DNA of 64,000 nt from an uncultured Oscillospiraceae bacterium (GTDB taxonomy: Bacteria > Bacillota > Clostridia > Oscillospirales > Oscillospiraceae), in contig CAKTTB010000001.1 of assembly GCA_934613505.1 (NCBI GenBank), positions 124,001-188,000 of the forward strand, given 5' to 3'. Shown here one piece after another: positions 45,501-57,040 of the stretch (the stretch's first letter is position 1; the number at the start of each line of letters is the position of its first letter). A program made the translations under genes and the position numbers. The notes beneath the pieces were generated by a model, which was given only the letters and a program-made list of their open reading frames with translations, ran no database searches and was not told the DNA's origin.

Positions 45501-46739
45501 ATGTCTGCTCCCCTGAAAGGCGCACTGATCATCGGTCAGTCCGGCGGTCCTTCTTCCGTTATCAACTCCAGCGCATACGGCGCGATCCGTACCGCGCTCG
45601 ACGCCGACTGCATCACCAAGGTCTACGGCGCATACCACGGCATCAAGGGCGTTCTGAACGACGAGCTGCTGTGCATGGATGAAGAGGACCGTGCAGAGCT
45701 GGACCGTCTGCCTTATACTCCGTCTTCCGCCCTCGGCTCCTGCCGCTACAAGATCAAGGATCCCGATGAGGACGACAGCGATTACAAGCGTATCCTCGAG
45801 ATCTTCAAGAAGTACGACGTCCGCTATTTCTGCTACAACGGCGGCAACGACTCCATGGATACCTGCAACAAGATCTCCAAGTATATGAAGAAGGTCGGCT
45901 ACGAATGCCGCGTCATGGGCATCCCCAAGACCATCGACAACGACCTCTTCGGCACCGACCACTGCCCGGGCTATGCGTCCGCGGCCAAGTATATCGCGAC
46001 GTCCATCATGGAGGTCTCCCGCGACGCGCACGTCTATGACACCGGCATGATCACCATCATCGAGTGCATGGGCCGTCATGCGGGCTGGCTGACCGCCGCC
46101 GCCGCGCTGGCCAACGAGGTCGAGCCGTGCTGCGATTTCGTGTACCTGCCCGAGGTCGATTTCGACATGGACAAGTTCGTCGCCGACGTCTCCAAGCGCT
46201 ATGAAGAGAAGAAGAACTGCATCGTCGCCGTCTCCGAGGGCGTCCACTACGCCGACGGCCGCTTCGTTTCCGAAGCAAAGACCGAGGCGACCGACGGTTT
46301 CGGTCATGCCCAGCTGGGCGGTCTGGCCTCCATGCTGGCCAGCGTCATGAAAGAGCGCACCGGCGCCAAGGTCCGCGGCATCGAACTGAGCCTTCTGCAG
46401 CGCTGCGCCGCGCACTGCGCGTCCGGCACCGACATTGACGAGGCCTATATGTCCGGCAAGACGGCCGTCGAGGAAATGATCGCCGGCGTGACCGACAAGA
46501 TGGTCGGCTTCGAGTGCGACCGCACGAACGGCTACACCTGCAAGGCCAAGCTCTTTAACCTCTCCGACGTTGCGAACTTCGAGAAGAAGTTCCCGCGCGA
46601 GTGGATCAACGCCGAGGGCAACAACGTCACCGAAGCGTTCGTCAAGTATGCAATGCCCCTCATTCAGGGCGAGACGAAGCTCGAGAAGGTCAACGGCCTG
46701 CCCCGGTTCGCAAATCTGAAGAAAGTATTTGCAAAGTAA
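45501..46739 (+). CDS. pfp: Phosphofructokinase, PPi-dependent type
   Basis: A 412-residue 6-phosphofructokinase. Two positions decide the phosphoryl donor: GGNDS (residues 114-118) has Asp117 where ATP enzymes have Gly, and PKTIDND has Lys143 where ATP enzymes have Gly. Both are known marks of pyrophosphate-dependent enzymes. GRHAGWLTAAAAL and VSEGVHYADG also fit. The start at 45501 follows GGAGGT; a GTG at 45486 overlaps that site. Confidence 0.9.
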   Translation: MSAPLKGALIIGQSGGPSSVINSSAYGAIRTALDADCITKVYGAYHGIKGVLNDELLCMDEEDRAELDRLPYTPSSALGSCRYKIKDPDEDDSDYKRILEIFKKYDVRYFCYNGGNDSMDTCNKISKYMKKVGYECRVMGIPKTIDNDLFGTDHCPGYASAAKYIATSIMEVSRDAHVYDTGMITIIECMGRHAGWLTAAAALANEVEPCCDFVYLPEVDFDMDKFVADVSKRYEEKKNCIVAVSEGVHYADGRFVSEAKTEATDGFGHAQLGGLASMLASVMKERTGAKVRGIELSLLQRCAAHCASGTDIDEAYMSGKTAVEEMIAGVTDKMVGFECDRTNGYTCKAKLFNLSDVANFEKKFPREWINAEGNNVTEAFVKYAMPLIQGETKLEKVNGLPRFANLKKVFAK

Positions 46740-46753
46740 TCGGATTCTATGAA

Positions 46754-46787
46754 AAAAACATCCTCTGCCGCGGCAGAGGATGTTTTT
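46754..46787. terminator. Bidirectional terminator
   Basis: A 34-bp perfect palindrome with A and T runs at its ends (AAAAACATCC... GGATGTTTTT), between pfp and azlD. Confidence 0.95.
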
Positions 46788-46791
46788 ATAT

Positions 46792-47100
46792 TTATACAAG
46801 GAAAAACTCCAGAATCAGCACGATCGCGCAGCAGCCGACGGCGACCTGAAACAGATTCGCGCCGAACCACGCGGCGACGATGCCGAGCACGAGGGCGGCC
46901 AGTCCCGCGACCGGCGAGCTGGTCGCGTGCAGGATGGCCGGGAAGGTCATGACGGCCAGCGTGACATAGGGGACATAGTACAAAAACGAGCGCAGGAAGC
47001 GGTTTTTGATCGGTTTGCGGATGAGCGTCAGCGGAAGCTCGCGGATGAGCAGCGACACGCCCGCGCAGACGAGAATATAAAGATAGATCTTACTGCTCAT
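46792..47100 (-). CDS. azlD: AzlD-type branched-chain amino acid transport protein
   Basis: A 102-residue membrane protein with about three to four helices; RELPLTLIRKPIKNRFLRSF and LVLGIVAAWFGANLF match the AzlD family. It overlaps azlC by 11 bases. The pair exports branched-chain amino acids and toxic analogues. Confidence 0.88.
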   Translation of the reverse strand: MSSKIYLYILVCAGVSLLIRELPLTLIRKPIKNRFLRSFLYYVPYVTLAVMTFPAILHATSSPVAGLAALVLGIVAAWFGANLFQVAVGCCAIVLILEFFLV

Positions 47101-47851
47101 GGCCGGTCCCCTCCTTTTCTGCCGGTTCCGCCGGATCGTCCTTCACCGGGAAGGCGAGCGCGGCGGCCGACGCGATCACGACGGTCAGAATGATGGTGCG
47201 GGTCCCCTCGGAGAGCGTGCTGACAAGCGGCAGGACAGAGCAGAGTCCGCTCGCCGCAAAGCTGACAAGCACGCAGGCACAGACGACCTTACTTTTTCTC
47301 GCCGGCGGCACGATGATGGCAAGGAACATGCCGAACAGCGCAACCGAAAGCGCGCTCACCACGCGCGCCGGTAGGATGCTGCCCGCCGTCACGCCCAGCG
47401 CCGTGCCGATGGCCCAACCGGGGATGGCGGGGATGAACGCGCCGTAAGAGTAGAACGGATCAAGATAGCCCGGACGGGCAATGGCGATGCCGAACAGCTC
47501 GTCCGTCACGTCATAGCCGACCAGCAGCCGATGCAGCATGGGCGTATCCGGGGAAAAACGCTGGCTGAGCGAGCAGCTCATGAGAAGATAGCGCGCGTTT
47601 GTGATAAGCGTGATGAGTGCCATCTCGAGAAGGCCGCTGTCTGCGGCGATGACGGTAAACGCGGCGTATTCGCCGGCGGAGGCGTTATTGAGAATGCTGA
47701 TAAGAAACCCCTGAAAGGCGTTGAGTCCCGCGCTGCGCGCGGCAATGCCGAGGGAGAACGAAACGGCCAGATAGCCGAGGCCGATGGGAATGCCGTCGCG
47801 GATGCCGCACAGAAGTGCGCTGCGATGGGAGGTGCGCGGTCGTGTTTGCAT
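47090..47851 (-). CDS. azlC: AzlC-type branched-chain amino acid exporter
   Basis: A 253-residue membrane protein with GIRDGIPIGLGYLAVSFSLGI and FQGFLISILNNASAGEYAAF, typical of AzlC (BrnF-like). The start at 47851 (MQTRPRTSHRSA) has AGAGG about ten bases upstream. It is co-transcribed with azlD. Confidence 0.9.
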   Translation of the reverse strand: MQTRPRTSHRSALLCGIRDGIPIGLGYLAVSFSLGIAARSAGLNAFQGFLISILNNASAGEYAAFTVIAADSGLLEMALITLITNARYLLMSCSLSQRFSPDTPMLHRLLVGYDVTDELFGIAIARPGYLDPFYSYGAFIPAIPGWAIGTALGVTAGSILPARVVSALSVALFGMFLAIIVPPARKSKVVCACVLVSFAASGLCSVLPLVSTLSEGTRTIILTVVIASAAALAFPVKDDPAEPAEKEGTGHEQ

Positions 47852-48030
47852 GCTGATGATTCCTCTTTTCCTGCCCGGGTTCAAGACCCCGGGAATCTTA
47901 CTTTTAGCACAGGCACGGACGCTTGTCAAGCGGCGTCGGCGTTTTGACGAAAACGGGCGGAATGCAGCGCTTTCACACGGGAAACTGTCCGCTTACCGGC
48001 ATCATTTGTACGCGAAAAATGCAGATTCCC

Positions 48031-48059
48031 TTGACTTTCCAGTCTGCATCTGTTATAAC
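48031..48059 (+). promoter_or_regulatory. Promoter of symporter gene
   Basis: TTGACT, 17 bases, TATAAC, about 65 bases before the gene. Confidence 0.75.
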
Positions 48060-48131
48060 ATCAGAGTGCTGTTTGCAAATGCAATGATTTAATGCTGCAT
48101 CACTTTAATACGAAAGAAAAGAGAGCTGTAA

Positions 48132-49469
48132 ATGGAAAGAGAAAGACTGGGTTCCCGGCTGGGATTTATCCTGCTGTCGGCCGGCTGCGCGATCGGCTGC
48201 GGAAACGTGTGGAAGTTCCCGTGGATGTGCGGCCAGTATGGCGGCGGCGGCGGATTCGTCCTGCTTTATATCATCTGCCTGCTGATTTTGGGCCTGCCGG
48301 TCATGACGATGGAGTTTGCCATCGGCCGCGCGGCACAGGCCAGCCCCATCCACATGTATCAGAAGCTCGAGCGCAAGGGACAGAAATGGCACATCCACGG
48401 CTATGTCGCCTTCTTCGGCAATATCGCGCTGATGGCGTTCTATACCGTCGTCACCGGCTGGATCGTTTATTACTTTGTCCGCTTCCTGACCGGCCAGACG
48501 CAGGATCTGGGCTTTGTTTCCATGATCCAGAATCCGGGCCTCAACGTGACCTATCTGGCCGTTACCGTCGTTGTGGCGTTCGGCATTCTGTGCTTCAACC
48601 TGCAGGGCGGTCTGGAGCGCATCACAAAGTATATGATGACGCTTCTTATGGTCCTGATGGTGGTGCTTGCCATCCACAGCGCCACGCTTTCCGGCGCGGC
48701 GGAGGGCCTGAAGTTCTATCTGATCCCGGATTTCTCCAAGATCACCGGCACGGTCATCGTCGGCGCGATGAATCAGGCGTTCTTCACGCTCTCGGTCGGC
48801 ATGGGTTCGATGGCGATCTTCGGCAGCTACATCGGCAAGGAGCGCTCGATGCTCGGCGAGTCGGTCAATGTCATCCTGCTTGACACGTTTGTCGCCATCG
48901 TGGCGGGCCTCATCATGTTCCCGGCCTGCTTCACCTACGGTCTGGAGGTCAACGCCGGCCCCAGCCTGCTGTTTGACACCATGGCCTCTGTCTTTACCCA
49001 CATGGCCGGCGGCCGCTGGTGGGGGACGCTGTTCTTCCTGTTCATGGTCTTTGCAGCCCTGTCCACAGTGCTGGCCGTCTGCGAGAACATTCTGGCCATG
49101 GTCCGCGAGATGACCGGCTGGAAGCGGCCGCTCGGCTGCCTTGTGTGCGGTATCGGCATCTTTGTGCTGGCCATCACCACGGCGCTGGGCTACAGCGTCT
49201 TCAAGTTCCAGCCGTTCGCGGAGGGGACCGCGTGGCTCGATTTTTGGGATTTCCTCGTCTCCAACAACATCCTGCCGCTCGGCTCGCTGGTTCTGGCGCT
49301 CTACTGCTGCAACCGGTTCGGCTGGGGCTGGGATAACTTCCTTGCCGAGGCAAATGAGGGCAAGGGCCTGAAGGTAAAGAGCTGGATGAAGCCGGTCTTC
49401 CAATACGTCGTCCCAGCGGCGATCATCTTTATCTATATCTACGGCATGGTCACCTTCGGGTGGAAATAA
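48132..49469 (+). CDS. Sodium:neurotransmitter symporter family transporter
   Basis: A 445-residue NSS/SNF-type sodium-coupled transporter with 11 or so helices. Helix 1 carries SAGCAIGCGNVWKFPWMCGQ, the sodium and substrate site of the family. FFTLSVGMGSMAIFGSYI (helix 6 region) also matches. Prokaryotic members import amino acids such as tyrosine or tryptophan; the substrate here is unknown. The ribosome site is weak. Confidence 0.92.
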   Translation: MERERLGSRLGFILLSAGCAIGCGNVWKFPWMCGQYGGGGGFVLLYIICLLILGLPVMTMEFAIGRAAQASPIHMYQKLERKGQKWHIHGYVAFFGNIALMAFYTVVTGWIVYYFVRFLTGQTQDLGFVSMIQNPGLNVTYLAVTVVVAFGILCFNLQGGLERITKYMMTLLMVLMVVLAIHSATLSGAAEGLKFYLIPDFSKITGTVIVGAMNQAFFTLSVGMGSMAIFGSYIGKERSMLGESVNVILLDTFVAIVAGLIMFPACFTYGLEVNAGPSLLFDTMASVFTHMAGGRWWGTLFFLFMVFAALSTVLAVCENILAMVREMTGWKRPLGCLVCGIGIFVLAITTALGYSVFKFQPFAEGTAWLDFWDFLVSNNILPLGSLVLALYCCNRFGWGWDNFLAEANEGKGLKVKSWMKPVFQYVVPAAIIFIYIYGMVTFGWK

Positions 49470-49470
49470 G

Positions 49471-49510
49471 CAAGTCAAAAACGGGCGCTTTCGCGCCCGT
49501 TTTTGACTTG
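49471..49510 (+). terminator. Terminator of symporter gene
   Basis: An 18-bp stem CAAGTCAAAAACGGGCGC / GCGCCCGTTTTTGACTTG with a TTTC loop. Confidence 0.93.
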
Positions 49511-49567
49511 ACAAAATTGCCTCGAATGGGATACGTTGAACGCAGACATCGGATGGGAGGACAGGGT

Positions 49568-50473
49568 ATGGCGCGGAAGGAACGGCGGCCGTGGGGCTGG
49601 ATGGCGCTGCTGACGGGGTTTGCCGCGGCGGTGCTGGCGGTGTGCATGATGCTGCAGCCGCGTGCGGACAGGCCGGTGCAGACAATCCTGCCGGACTGCG
49701 CGTGGGAAACGGAGGCGGACAGCTATGTCGTGACCGGAGAAGCAGGCGTACAGCATGCACGCCTGCCGCTCGCCTCAATGCTGGACGGCGTGACTGTAAA
49801 GAAGACCGGCCGTCTGCCGTCCGGGACGGTCACGCGAATGATCTTACTCTCATTTCCGGGCGAGAACGCACCGGCCCCTGTCTGGGAGCTTCTGCAGATC
49901 GAAAGCGGCGCGGCCAGCACATATGTCCTGACCGTTGACAGTAGCCTTTGGCGTGTGACTGCCGGCCAGACGCAGATGCAGGCGCTGATCGGCCGGCTGG
50001 ACGAGATCGGACAGGCGCAAAACGCCGACCCGACCGGCACCTACCGGACAAGCAGCCAGCATTACATGAGTCCTCTCAGCAGCGCGCTCCCGCCGTCCGG
50101 GGACGATGGGAAATCGTATCTGCTGCGATCCGATACGGATATCTGGGGCGAGCAGCTGCGGTTGACCGTCGTGGATGACGAGAGCGGGTATGAGGGCGCA
50201 TATGACAGCATCTCGTCGTGGATGGATCTGGACACGCCGGGCGCGCCCGCGTGGGAGGACCTTTTTCCTGCGCCGGAGACTGCGCCGTCGATCGATGGGT
50301 ACTCCCTGCGGCAGATGCGGCGGCTGGAAGGGTCGTATGCTCTGTTCCGGTTCGACGCGGAGCTGTGGCTGGGAGAGCTGTGGGGCATCAGGGAGCAGAC
50401 GCTCCGGCAGGCCGTCCGGCTGGATAAGATTTCGGACGAGGCAAGCCTGTATGCCCTGACAAAAAAGAAGTGA
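49568..50473 (+). CDS. Membrane-anchored protein of unknown function
   Basis: A 301-residue protein with a basic start (MARKERRPWG), one membrane helix (WMALLTGFAAAVLAVCMMLQ), and a mixed extracytoplasmic domain of about 260 residues. No enzymatic motif is recognised. The start at 49568 has GGGAGG seven bases upstream. It is a single gene between two terminators. Confidence 0.65.
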   Translation: MARKERRPWGWMALLTGFAAAVLAVCMMLQPRADRPVQTILPDCAWETEADSYVVTGEAGVQHARLPLASMLDGVTVKKTGRLPSGTVTRMILLSFPGENAPAPVWELLQIESGAASTYVLTVDSSLWRVTAGQTQMQALIGRLDEIGQAQNADPTGTYRTSSQHYMSPLSSALPPSGDDGKSYLLRSDTDIWGEQLRLTVVDDESGYEGAYDSISSWMDLDTPGAPAWEDLFPAPETAPSIDGYSLRQMRRLEGSYALFRFDAELWLGELWGIREQTLRQAVRLDKISDEASLYALTKKK

Positions 50474-50483
50474 AAACAGACAG

Positions 50484-50517
50484 CGCCCGTGTTCCGGTCG
50501 GAACACGGGCGTCTTTT
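50484..50517. terminator. Bidirectional terminator
   Basis: A 13-bp stem CGCCCGTGTTCCG / CGGAACACGGGCG followed by TCTTTT between convergent genes. Confidence 0.9.
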
Positions 50518-51793
50518 ATTTGGCCATCCGGCTCAGGATCGCGGCGATCTGCGCGCGGGTCAGATTGGATTGCGGGCGGAACCGGCCCTGTGCGTCGCCC
50601 TGAACAAGACCGAGCGCCGTACACAGTGCAACCCCATCCACGGCCCAGCCGGAAATGGAACCGGCATCCGCATAGCCGTCCGCACCGCCGTCCGCCGTCA
50701 TGCCGGAGAGCGTGCAGAAGCGCGCCAGCATGACGGCCATCTGCTCGCGCGTGAGCGTCCGCTCCGGGCGGAAGGTCCCGTCGTCAAAGCCGGTGACGAT
50801 CCCACAGTCGACGGCCCAGGCGAGATAGGGTGCGTCCTCCGCGGACAGATCCACGTCGGAGAACTGCGCAGCGCCGCCGGTCGGATAAAACGCGTGGATC
50901 CCGGCGAAGCGGGCCAGATCTGCGGCGAACTCCGCCCGCGTCACATAGGCGTTCGGCTTCCATTCGCCTGTGTCTGCCGTCGTCATCCAGCTGTGCTCCA
51001 GACAGAGCTTCATGGCTTCGTAGCCCCAGTGGCTCTGCAGACGGCTCTCGTCAAAGGCCTGCGGCCCGACAGCGTCCGCCGGAAGATTGATCCCGTTGTT
51101 CCTGGCCGAGTAATAGACCACTGCGGCCTCTGGCGTCACGCCGCGGCGCAGCAGCAGGTCGCGCACGGTGACAAATTCATAGCCCTCAGCCATCAGATCG
51201 TCGATCGCAGCCAGCGCGCCGTCCACGCTGGTTTTGTAAATATCGTGGACGAGGATGATCGCGCCGTCGAAGACGCCTGCTTCAATATTCTTGCGGACCG
51301 TCTCGCTGTCGCGGTATTTCCAGTCCTCCGGGTCGACGGACCAGTAGATGAGCGGCGCTTTGACGACCGAGCGGACGGTTTTGTTCGCGTTGCCGTAAGG
51401 GGCGCGGATATAGGCGTTCTCGTCGCCGCCCGCGGCGGTGATGAGGGTCTGGACGGAATCGATCTCCGCCTGCACGGTCCGCACGGAGCAGGTATTGAGG
51501 TTTTTATGGTTGTACGTATGGTTTGCCAGCTGGTGTCCGTCGCGGACGATGCGCTGCAGCGTCTCCGGCCAGCCCGCGGCATTGACGCCGTTGACAAAGA
51601 AAGTCGCGTGGATGCCCCGCTCGGCAAGGCCGTCAAGCAGCTCGCCCGTGTATTTGCCGGGGCCGTCGTCAAAGGTGATCGCCAGCAGCTTCGCACCGCA
51701 GTCCTGCATCTGCGCCGCGCAGATCGGCAGCGCCAGCGCGGCAGAAAGCAGCAGAGCCAGCAGCAAAGATAAAAATTTATGGATCGGTTTCAT
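50516..51793 (-). CDS. Polysaccharide deacetylase with S-layer homology repeats
   Basis: A 425-residue secreted NodB-type deacetylase. After a signal peptide comes the catalytic TFDDGPG (Asp42, Asp43) and the metal histidines of NHTYNH (His92, His96), then RAPYGN and HDIYKTS. The C-terminal third holds three S-layer homology repeats, with marks such as RAEFAADLARF, REQMAVMLARF and RAQIAAILSRM. It probably trims acetyl groups from peptidoglycan or glycan at the wall, anchored by the repeats. Confidence 0.92.
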   Translation of the reverse strand: MKPIHKFLSLLLALLLSAALALPICAAQMQDCGAKLLAITFDDGPGKYTGELLDGLAERGIHATFFVNGVNAAGWPETLQRIVRDGHQLANHTYNHKNLNTCSVRTVQAEIDSVQTLITAAGGDENAYIRAPYGNANKTVRSVVKAPLIYWSVDPEDWKYRDSETVRKNIEAGVFDGAIILVHDIYKTSVDGALAAIDDLMAEGYEFVTVRDLLLRRGVTPEAAVVYYSARNNGINLPADAVGPQAFDESRLQSHWGYEAMKLCLEHSWMTTADTGEWKPNAYVTRAEFAADLARFAGIHAFYPTGGAAQFSDVDLSAEDAPYLAWAVDCGIVTGFDDGTFRPERTLTREQMAVMLARFCTLSGMTADGGADGYADAGSISGWAVDGVALCTALGLVQGDAQGRFRPQSNLTRAQIAAILSRMAK

Positions 51794-51843
51794 ATGGGTC
51801 TCCTTTCTGCCGACATCATAGCAGAATTGGTGAAAAAAACAAG

Positions 51844-51876
51844 TATCCCGCGGATTTTTAAGAAATCCGCGGGATA
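51844..51876 (-). terminator. Terminator of clpB
   Basis: A 14-bp stem TATCCCGCGGATTT / AAATCCGCGGGATA with a short loop, 17 bases after the clpB stop. Confidence 0.85.
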
Positions 51877-51892
51877 TCTTAAGGGCTTGTGC

Positions 51893-54493
<2,601 letters not shown>

Positions 54494-54516
54494 ATCTTAC
54501 ACCTCTGATTCGGGGG

Positions 54517-54543
54517 TTAGCACTCTATACGGATGAGTGCTAA
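54517..54543. promoter_or_regulatory. CIRCE element (HrcA operator)
   Basis: TTAGCACTC-N9-GAGTGCTAA is the exact CIRCE consensus. It lies just downstream of the predicted start of clpB transcription. Confidence 0.97.
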
Positions 54544-54557
54544 CTTATTTTGGCTTC

Positions 54558-54586
54558 ATCATAGTCCTGTCTGCGGAATTTGTCAA
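54558..54586 (-). promoter_or_regulatory. Promoter of clpB
   Basis: Minus strand TTGACA, 17 bases, TATGAT, with the CIRCE element right after it. Confidence 0.88.
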
Positions 54587-54656
54587 GAGGGGAAGGCCGG
54601 GGAAATTGTGATATTTTTGTAAACGTTTGATCGAGAAATGAAACGGGATTTCATAC

Positions 54657-54800
54657 TTATTTAATAACTGTCCCCTAAGTTATTTAATAAAGCCCTGCTA
54701 TGATAATCATGCAAGAAGCGATATGCACTTTTTCATTTTCCCCTCATATTGATAAAGAATACCCCGCAGACAAGCCGGTCACTTGTTTGCGGGGTTTCTT
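54657..54800 (+). ncRNA. Candidate small RNA unit
   Basis: Two 11-base near-palindromes TTATTTAATAA (54657-54667 and 54680-54690) lie 23 bases apart and are followed by a TATGAT -10-like box (54699-54704). About 60 bases later comes a terminator: a 14-bp stem (54761-54774 with 54782-54795, one G-T pair) and TTCTTTATTT. There is no good frame inside. A transcript of about 90 bases is inferred; the -35 box is poor. Confidence 0.35.
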
Positions 54801-55090
54801 TATTTGCAAAAAAGCTGCGGCTTTTTTGCAAAGGGGGATTGCGCCGGCTGCAGCGCGCGTCGGAATCAGAGCTTACGAAACGAATCCTTGCGAAGCAAGG
54901 CTTCTTATTCTGACGCTCTGTTCCTCCTTGTTCCATGCAGACCGCTTTACTGGGTCTGCATGGAAGCCTGAAGGCGCACAAAATTCACGTTTGCCGGCAT
55001 AAAGTATTTTTTTCGAAAGCAGGGGCTCCCGGAAAAAATAAATCTACATTCTTTTGCGCCTGCGGGCGCAAACTCTGCGAGATATGAAAA
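54800..55090. other. Hairpin-rich non-coding stretch
   Basis: No credible gene. Perfect or near-perfect hairpins follow each other: GCAAAAAAGC / GCTTTTTTGC (54806-54829), CCTTGC / GCAAGG (54886-54900), a 13-bp stem TTCCATGCAGACC / GGTCTGCATGGAA (54931-54965), and TTTGCGCC / GGCGCAAA (55053-55072). They may be decayed mobile-element or RNA-gene remains. Confidence 0.55.
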
Positions 55091-55092
55091 GC

Positions 55093-55123
55093 TGCCGCCC
55101 TGACGCATTGCGTCAGGGCGGCA
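55093..55123 (-). terminator. Terminator of folT-folC operon
   Basis: A stem TGCCGCCCTGACG / CGTCAGGGCGGCA, with CTTTT after it on the minus strand, right after folC. Confidence 0.9.
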
Positions 55124-55127
55124 TTGT

Positions 55128-56396
55128 TTACAGCTGTGCAAGACCGGCTTCGATCTCGCCGATCATGTAAAGAGAGCCGTAGCACAGGACGACGCCGTCT
55201 TTGCCCGCATGCTCCACGGCCAGCTTTACGCCGTCTGCGACCTTGTCGCAGGCAGTCGTGGGCTTGCCGAACCGGGCCAGATACGCGGCCAGATCGTGCG
55301 CGTTCAGCGCACGCGGGTTGCCCGGCGTGATGGTCAGGAACTCCTTTGCATACGGAGCGACGTCCCGGTACATGCAGTTATAGTCCTTATCAGCCAGCAC
55401 GCCGGTCAGGATGGTCAGCGGGCGGCCGGGCAGATAATCCTGAATGTTCTTGACGAGCGCCTGAATGCACTGCGGATTGTGGCCGCCGTCGATGATGAAC
55501 AGCGGATCTTTGCGCCGCACGTCGAACCGGCCGGGCCAGCGGACGGTGGCCAGACCCTCGCGGATCTGCTCGTCGGTCAGCTTCCAGCCGCGCTGCTGCA
55601 TGACGGTCGCCGTGGTCAGAGCGACGGCTGCGTTATGCAGCTGATGGTTGCCCAGAAGCGGCAGCTTCAGACCCTTGAAGCGCTCCCAGTCGAAAACCTG
55701 CCCGGTCAGATCGTGGGAAATGAGGTGAATGTCGGCGAAATCCGCCTTGTGGAGCCTTGCGCCGACTTCTCTGCAGCGGCTCTCAATGACGGCCTCGACG
55801 GACGGCTTTTCGCGGTAGATGACAGCGTCGCAGCCGGATTTGATGATGCCGGACTTCGTCGCGGCGATCTTTTCCAGCGTGTCGCCAAGCACCTCGGTGT
55901 GGTCGAGGCCGATGTTGCAGATGACGGCGGCTTCCGGCGGCAAAATGACGTTCGTCGCGTCAAATTCGCCCCCCATGCCGACCTCGCACACGACAAGGTC
56001 GCAGCGCTGTCGGGCGAAGTATTCAAAGCCCAGCGCCGTGACCATTTCAAACTCGGTCGGCTGCTCGAAGACGGAGTCGGCCAGGGGCTTGATGTACTCG
56101 GTGATCCGGCAGACCTCTTCATCCGGGATCTGGACACCGTCGATCTGGATACGCTCGTTGAAGCGGATGAGATAGGGGCTGGTATATAGACCGGTCTTGT
56201 AGCCGGCCTTTGTGAACATGTTCGCCAGCATGGCGCAGGTCGAACCCTTTCCGTTCGTGCCGGTCACGTGGATGAACTTCAGCTTGCGCTCCGGGTGTCC
56301 CATCTTGTCCAGAAGCGCGCCGATGCGCTCAAGACCCGGGACGCTGCCCTTCCAGCAGACGGAGTGGATATAATACAGTGCTTCATCAAGCGTCAT
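55128..56396 (-). CDS. folC: Folylpolyglutamate synthase / dihydrofolate synthase
   Basis: A 422-residue Mur-ligase-type enzyme that adds glutamates to folates, trapping them in the cell. It has the P-loop HVTGTNGKGSTCAMLANMF, the family segments ICNIGLDHTEVLGDTLEKIA and PGRFDVRRKDPLFIIDGGHNP. It is the third gene of an operon with folT behind a THF riboswitch. Tetrahydrofolate is the methyl carrier used by metF and the Acs proteins a few kilobases away. Confidence 0.95.
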   Translation of the reverse strand: MTLDEALYYIHSVCWKGSVPGLERIGALLDKMGHPERKLKFIHVTGTNGKGSTCAMLANMFTKAGYKTGLYTSPYLIRFNERIQIDGVQIPDEEVCRITEYIKPLADSVFEQPTEFEMVTALGFEYFARQRCDLVVCEVGMGGEFDATNVILPPEAAVICNIGLDHTEVLGDTLEKIAATKSGIIKSGCDAVIYREKPSVEAVIESRCREVGARLHKADFADIHLISHDLTGQVFDWERFKGLKLPLLGNHQLHNAAVALTTATVMQQRGWKLTDEQIREGLATVRWPGRFDVRRKDPLFIIDGGHNPQCIQALVKNIQDYLPGRPLTILTGVLADKDYNCMYRDVAPYAKEFLTITPGNPRALNAHDLAAYLARFGKPTTACDKVADGVKLAVEHAGKDGVVLCYGSLYMIGEIEAGLAQL

Positions 56397-56434
56397 GATT
56401 TCGGACTTCCTTTTTTATCGATTTATGCAGCGGC

Positions 56435-57025
56435 TCAGGATATGGCGGCGGGCTTCTGCCCGGCGTCGGTCAGATGGAATTTACGCAGCGCCAGCACGAC
56501 CGGCAGTGCGATGGTCGCGGTGATGAACGAGGTGAGAAGGCCGTTGGCAAGGCGGACCCAGAACACACCGAGGATCAGAGCGTAGGAATAGTAGTGGAAC
56601 AGCAGGGAATCCACGTAGTAGACGAGCGTATTGGCGCAGGAGGTCAGAAGTCCCGCGACAAGACACACGGCGTAATAGACGAACGGCTTCTTGCTTACGG
56701 CGATGGCCTCCAGCGACATCTGCTTCCGGAACAGCACCACGCCAAGCCCGATGACAAGCCCGCGGATCGCCGCCGGCAGGAGCCACAGGAGCGTGGTGGC
56801 GGTAAAGCCGTATTTCATCATCTGCTCCAGAAACGCCCCGAGGAATCCGACGATGCACGCGTCGACCGGGCCGTACAGCATGGCGCACACAACGGTCGGC
56901 AGGGAGACGAACGTGATCTTGACACCGCCAAGCTCCACAGAAAACAGCGAGAGCACGAAAAACAGCGAAATGAGAAGCGCGTCAATGACAATGCGCCTTG
57001 TAGAAAATTTTTTATGTTTCGACAT
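56435..57025 (-). CDS. ECF transporter S component
   Basis: A 196-residue substrate-binding membrane subunit of an ECF importer, with about six helices and the start STRRIVIDALLISLFFVLSL. Its ligand is not certain; the position between folT and folC suggests folate or a related vitamin. It begins 15 bases after folT. Confidence 0.82.
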   Translation of the reverse strand: MSKHKKFSTRRIVIDALLISLFFVLSLFSVELGGVKITFVSLPTVVCAMLYGPVDACIVGFLGAFLEQMMKYGFTATTLLWLLPAAIRGLVIGLGVVLFRKQMSLEAIAVSKKPFVYYAVCLVAGLLTSCANTLVYYVDSLLFHYYSYALILGVFWVRLANGLLTSFITATIALPVVLALRKFHLTDAGQKPAAIS

Positions 57026-57040
57026 GAGAAAGCCTCCGGA

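Larger units (their letters stand above)
54494..55127. other. 634-base gene-free region
   Basis: It contains the clpB promoter and CIRCE element, a candidate small RNA unit and several hairpins, but no gene I can support. A 100-codon plus frame at 54700 lacks a ribosome site and runs through hairpins. Confidence 0.6.

Noticed and set aside
54700..55002. A 100-codon plus-strand frame in the gene-free stretch
   Set aside because: It lacks a ribosome site, crosses a terminator and several hairpins, and has no family features.
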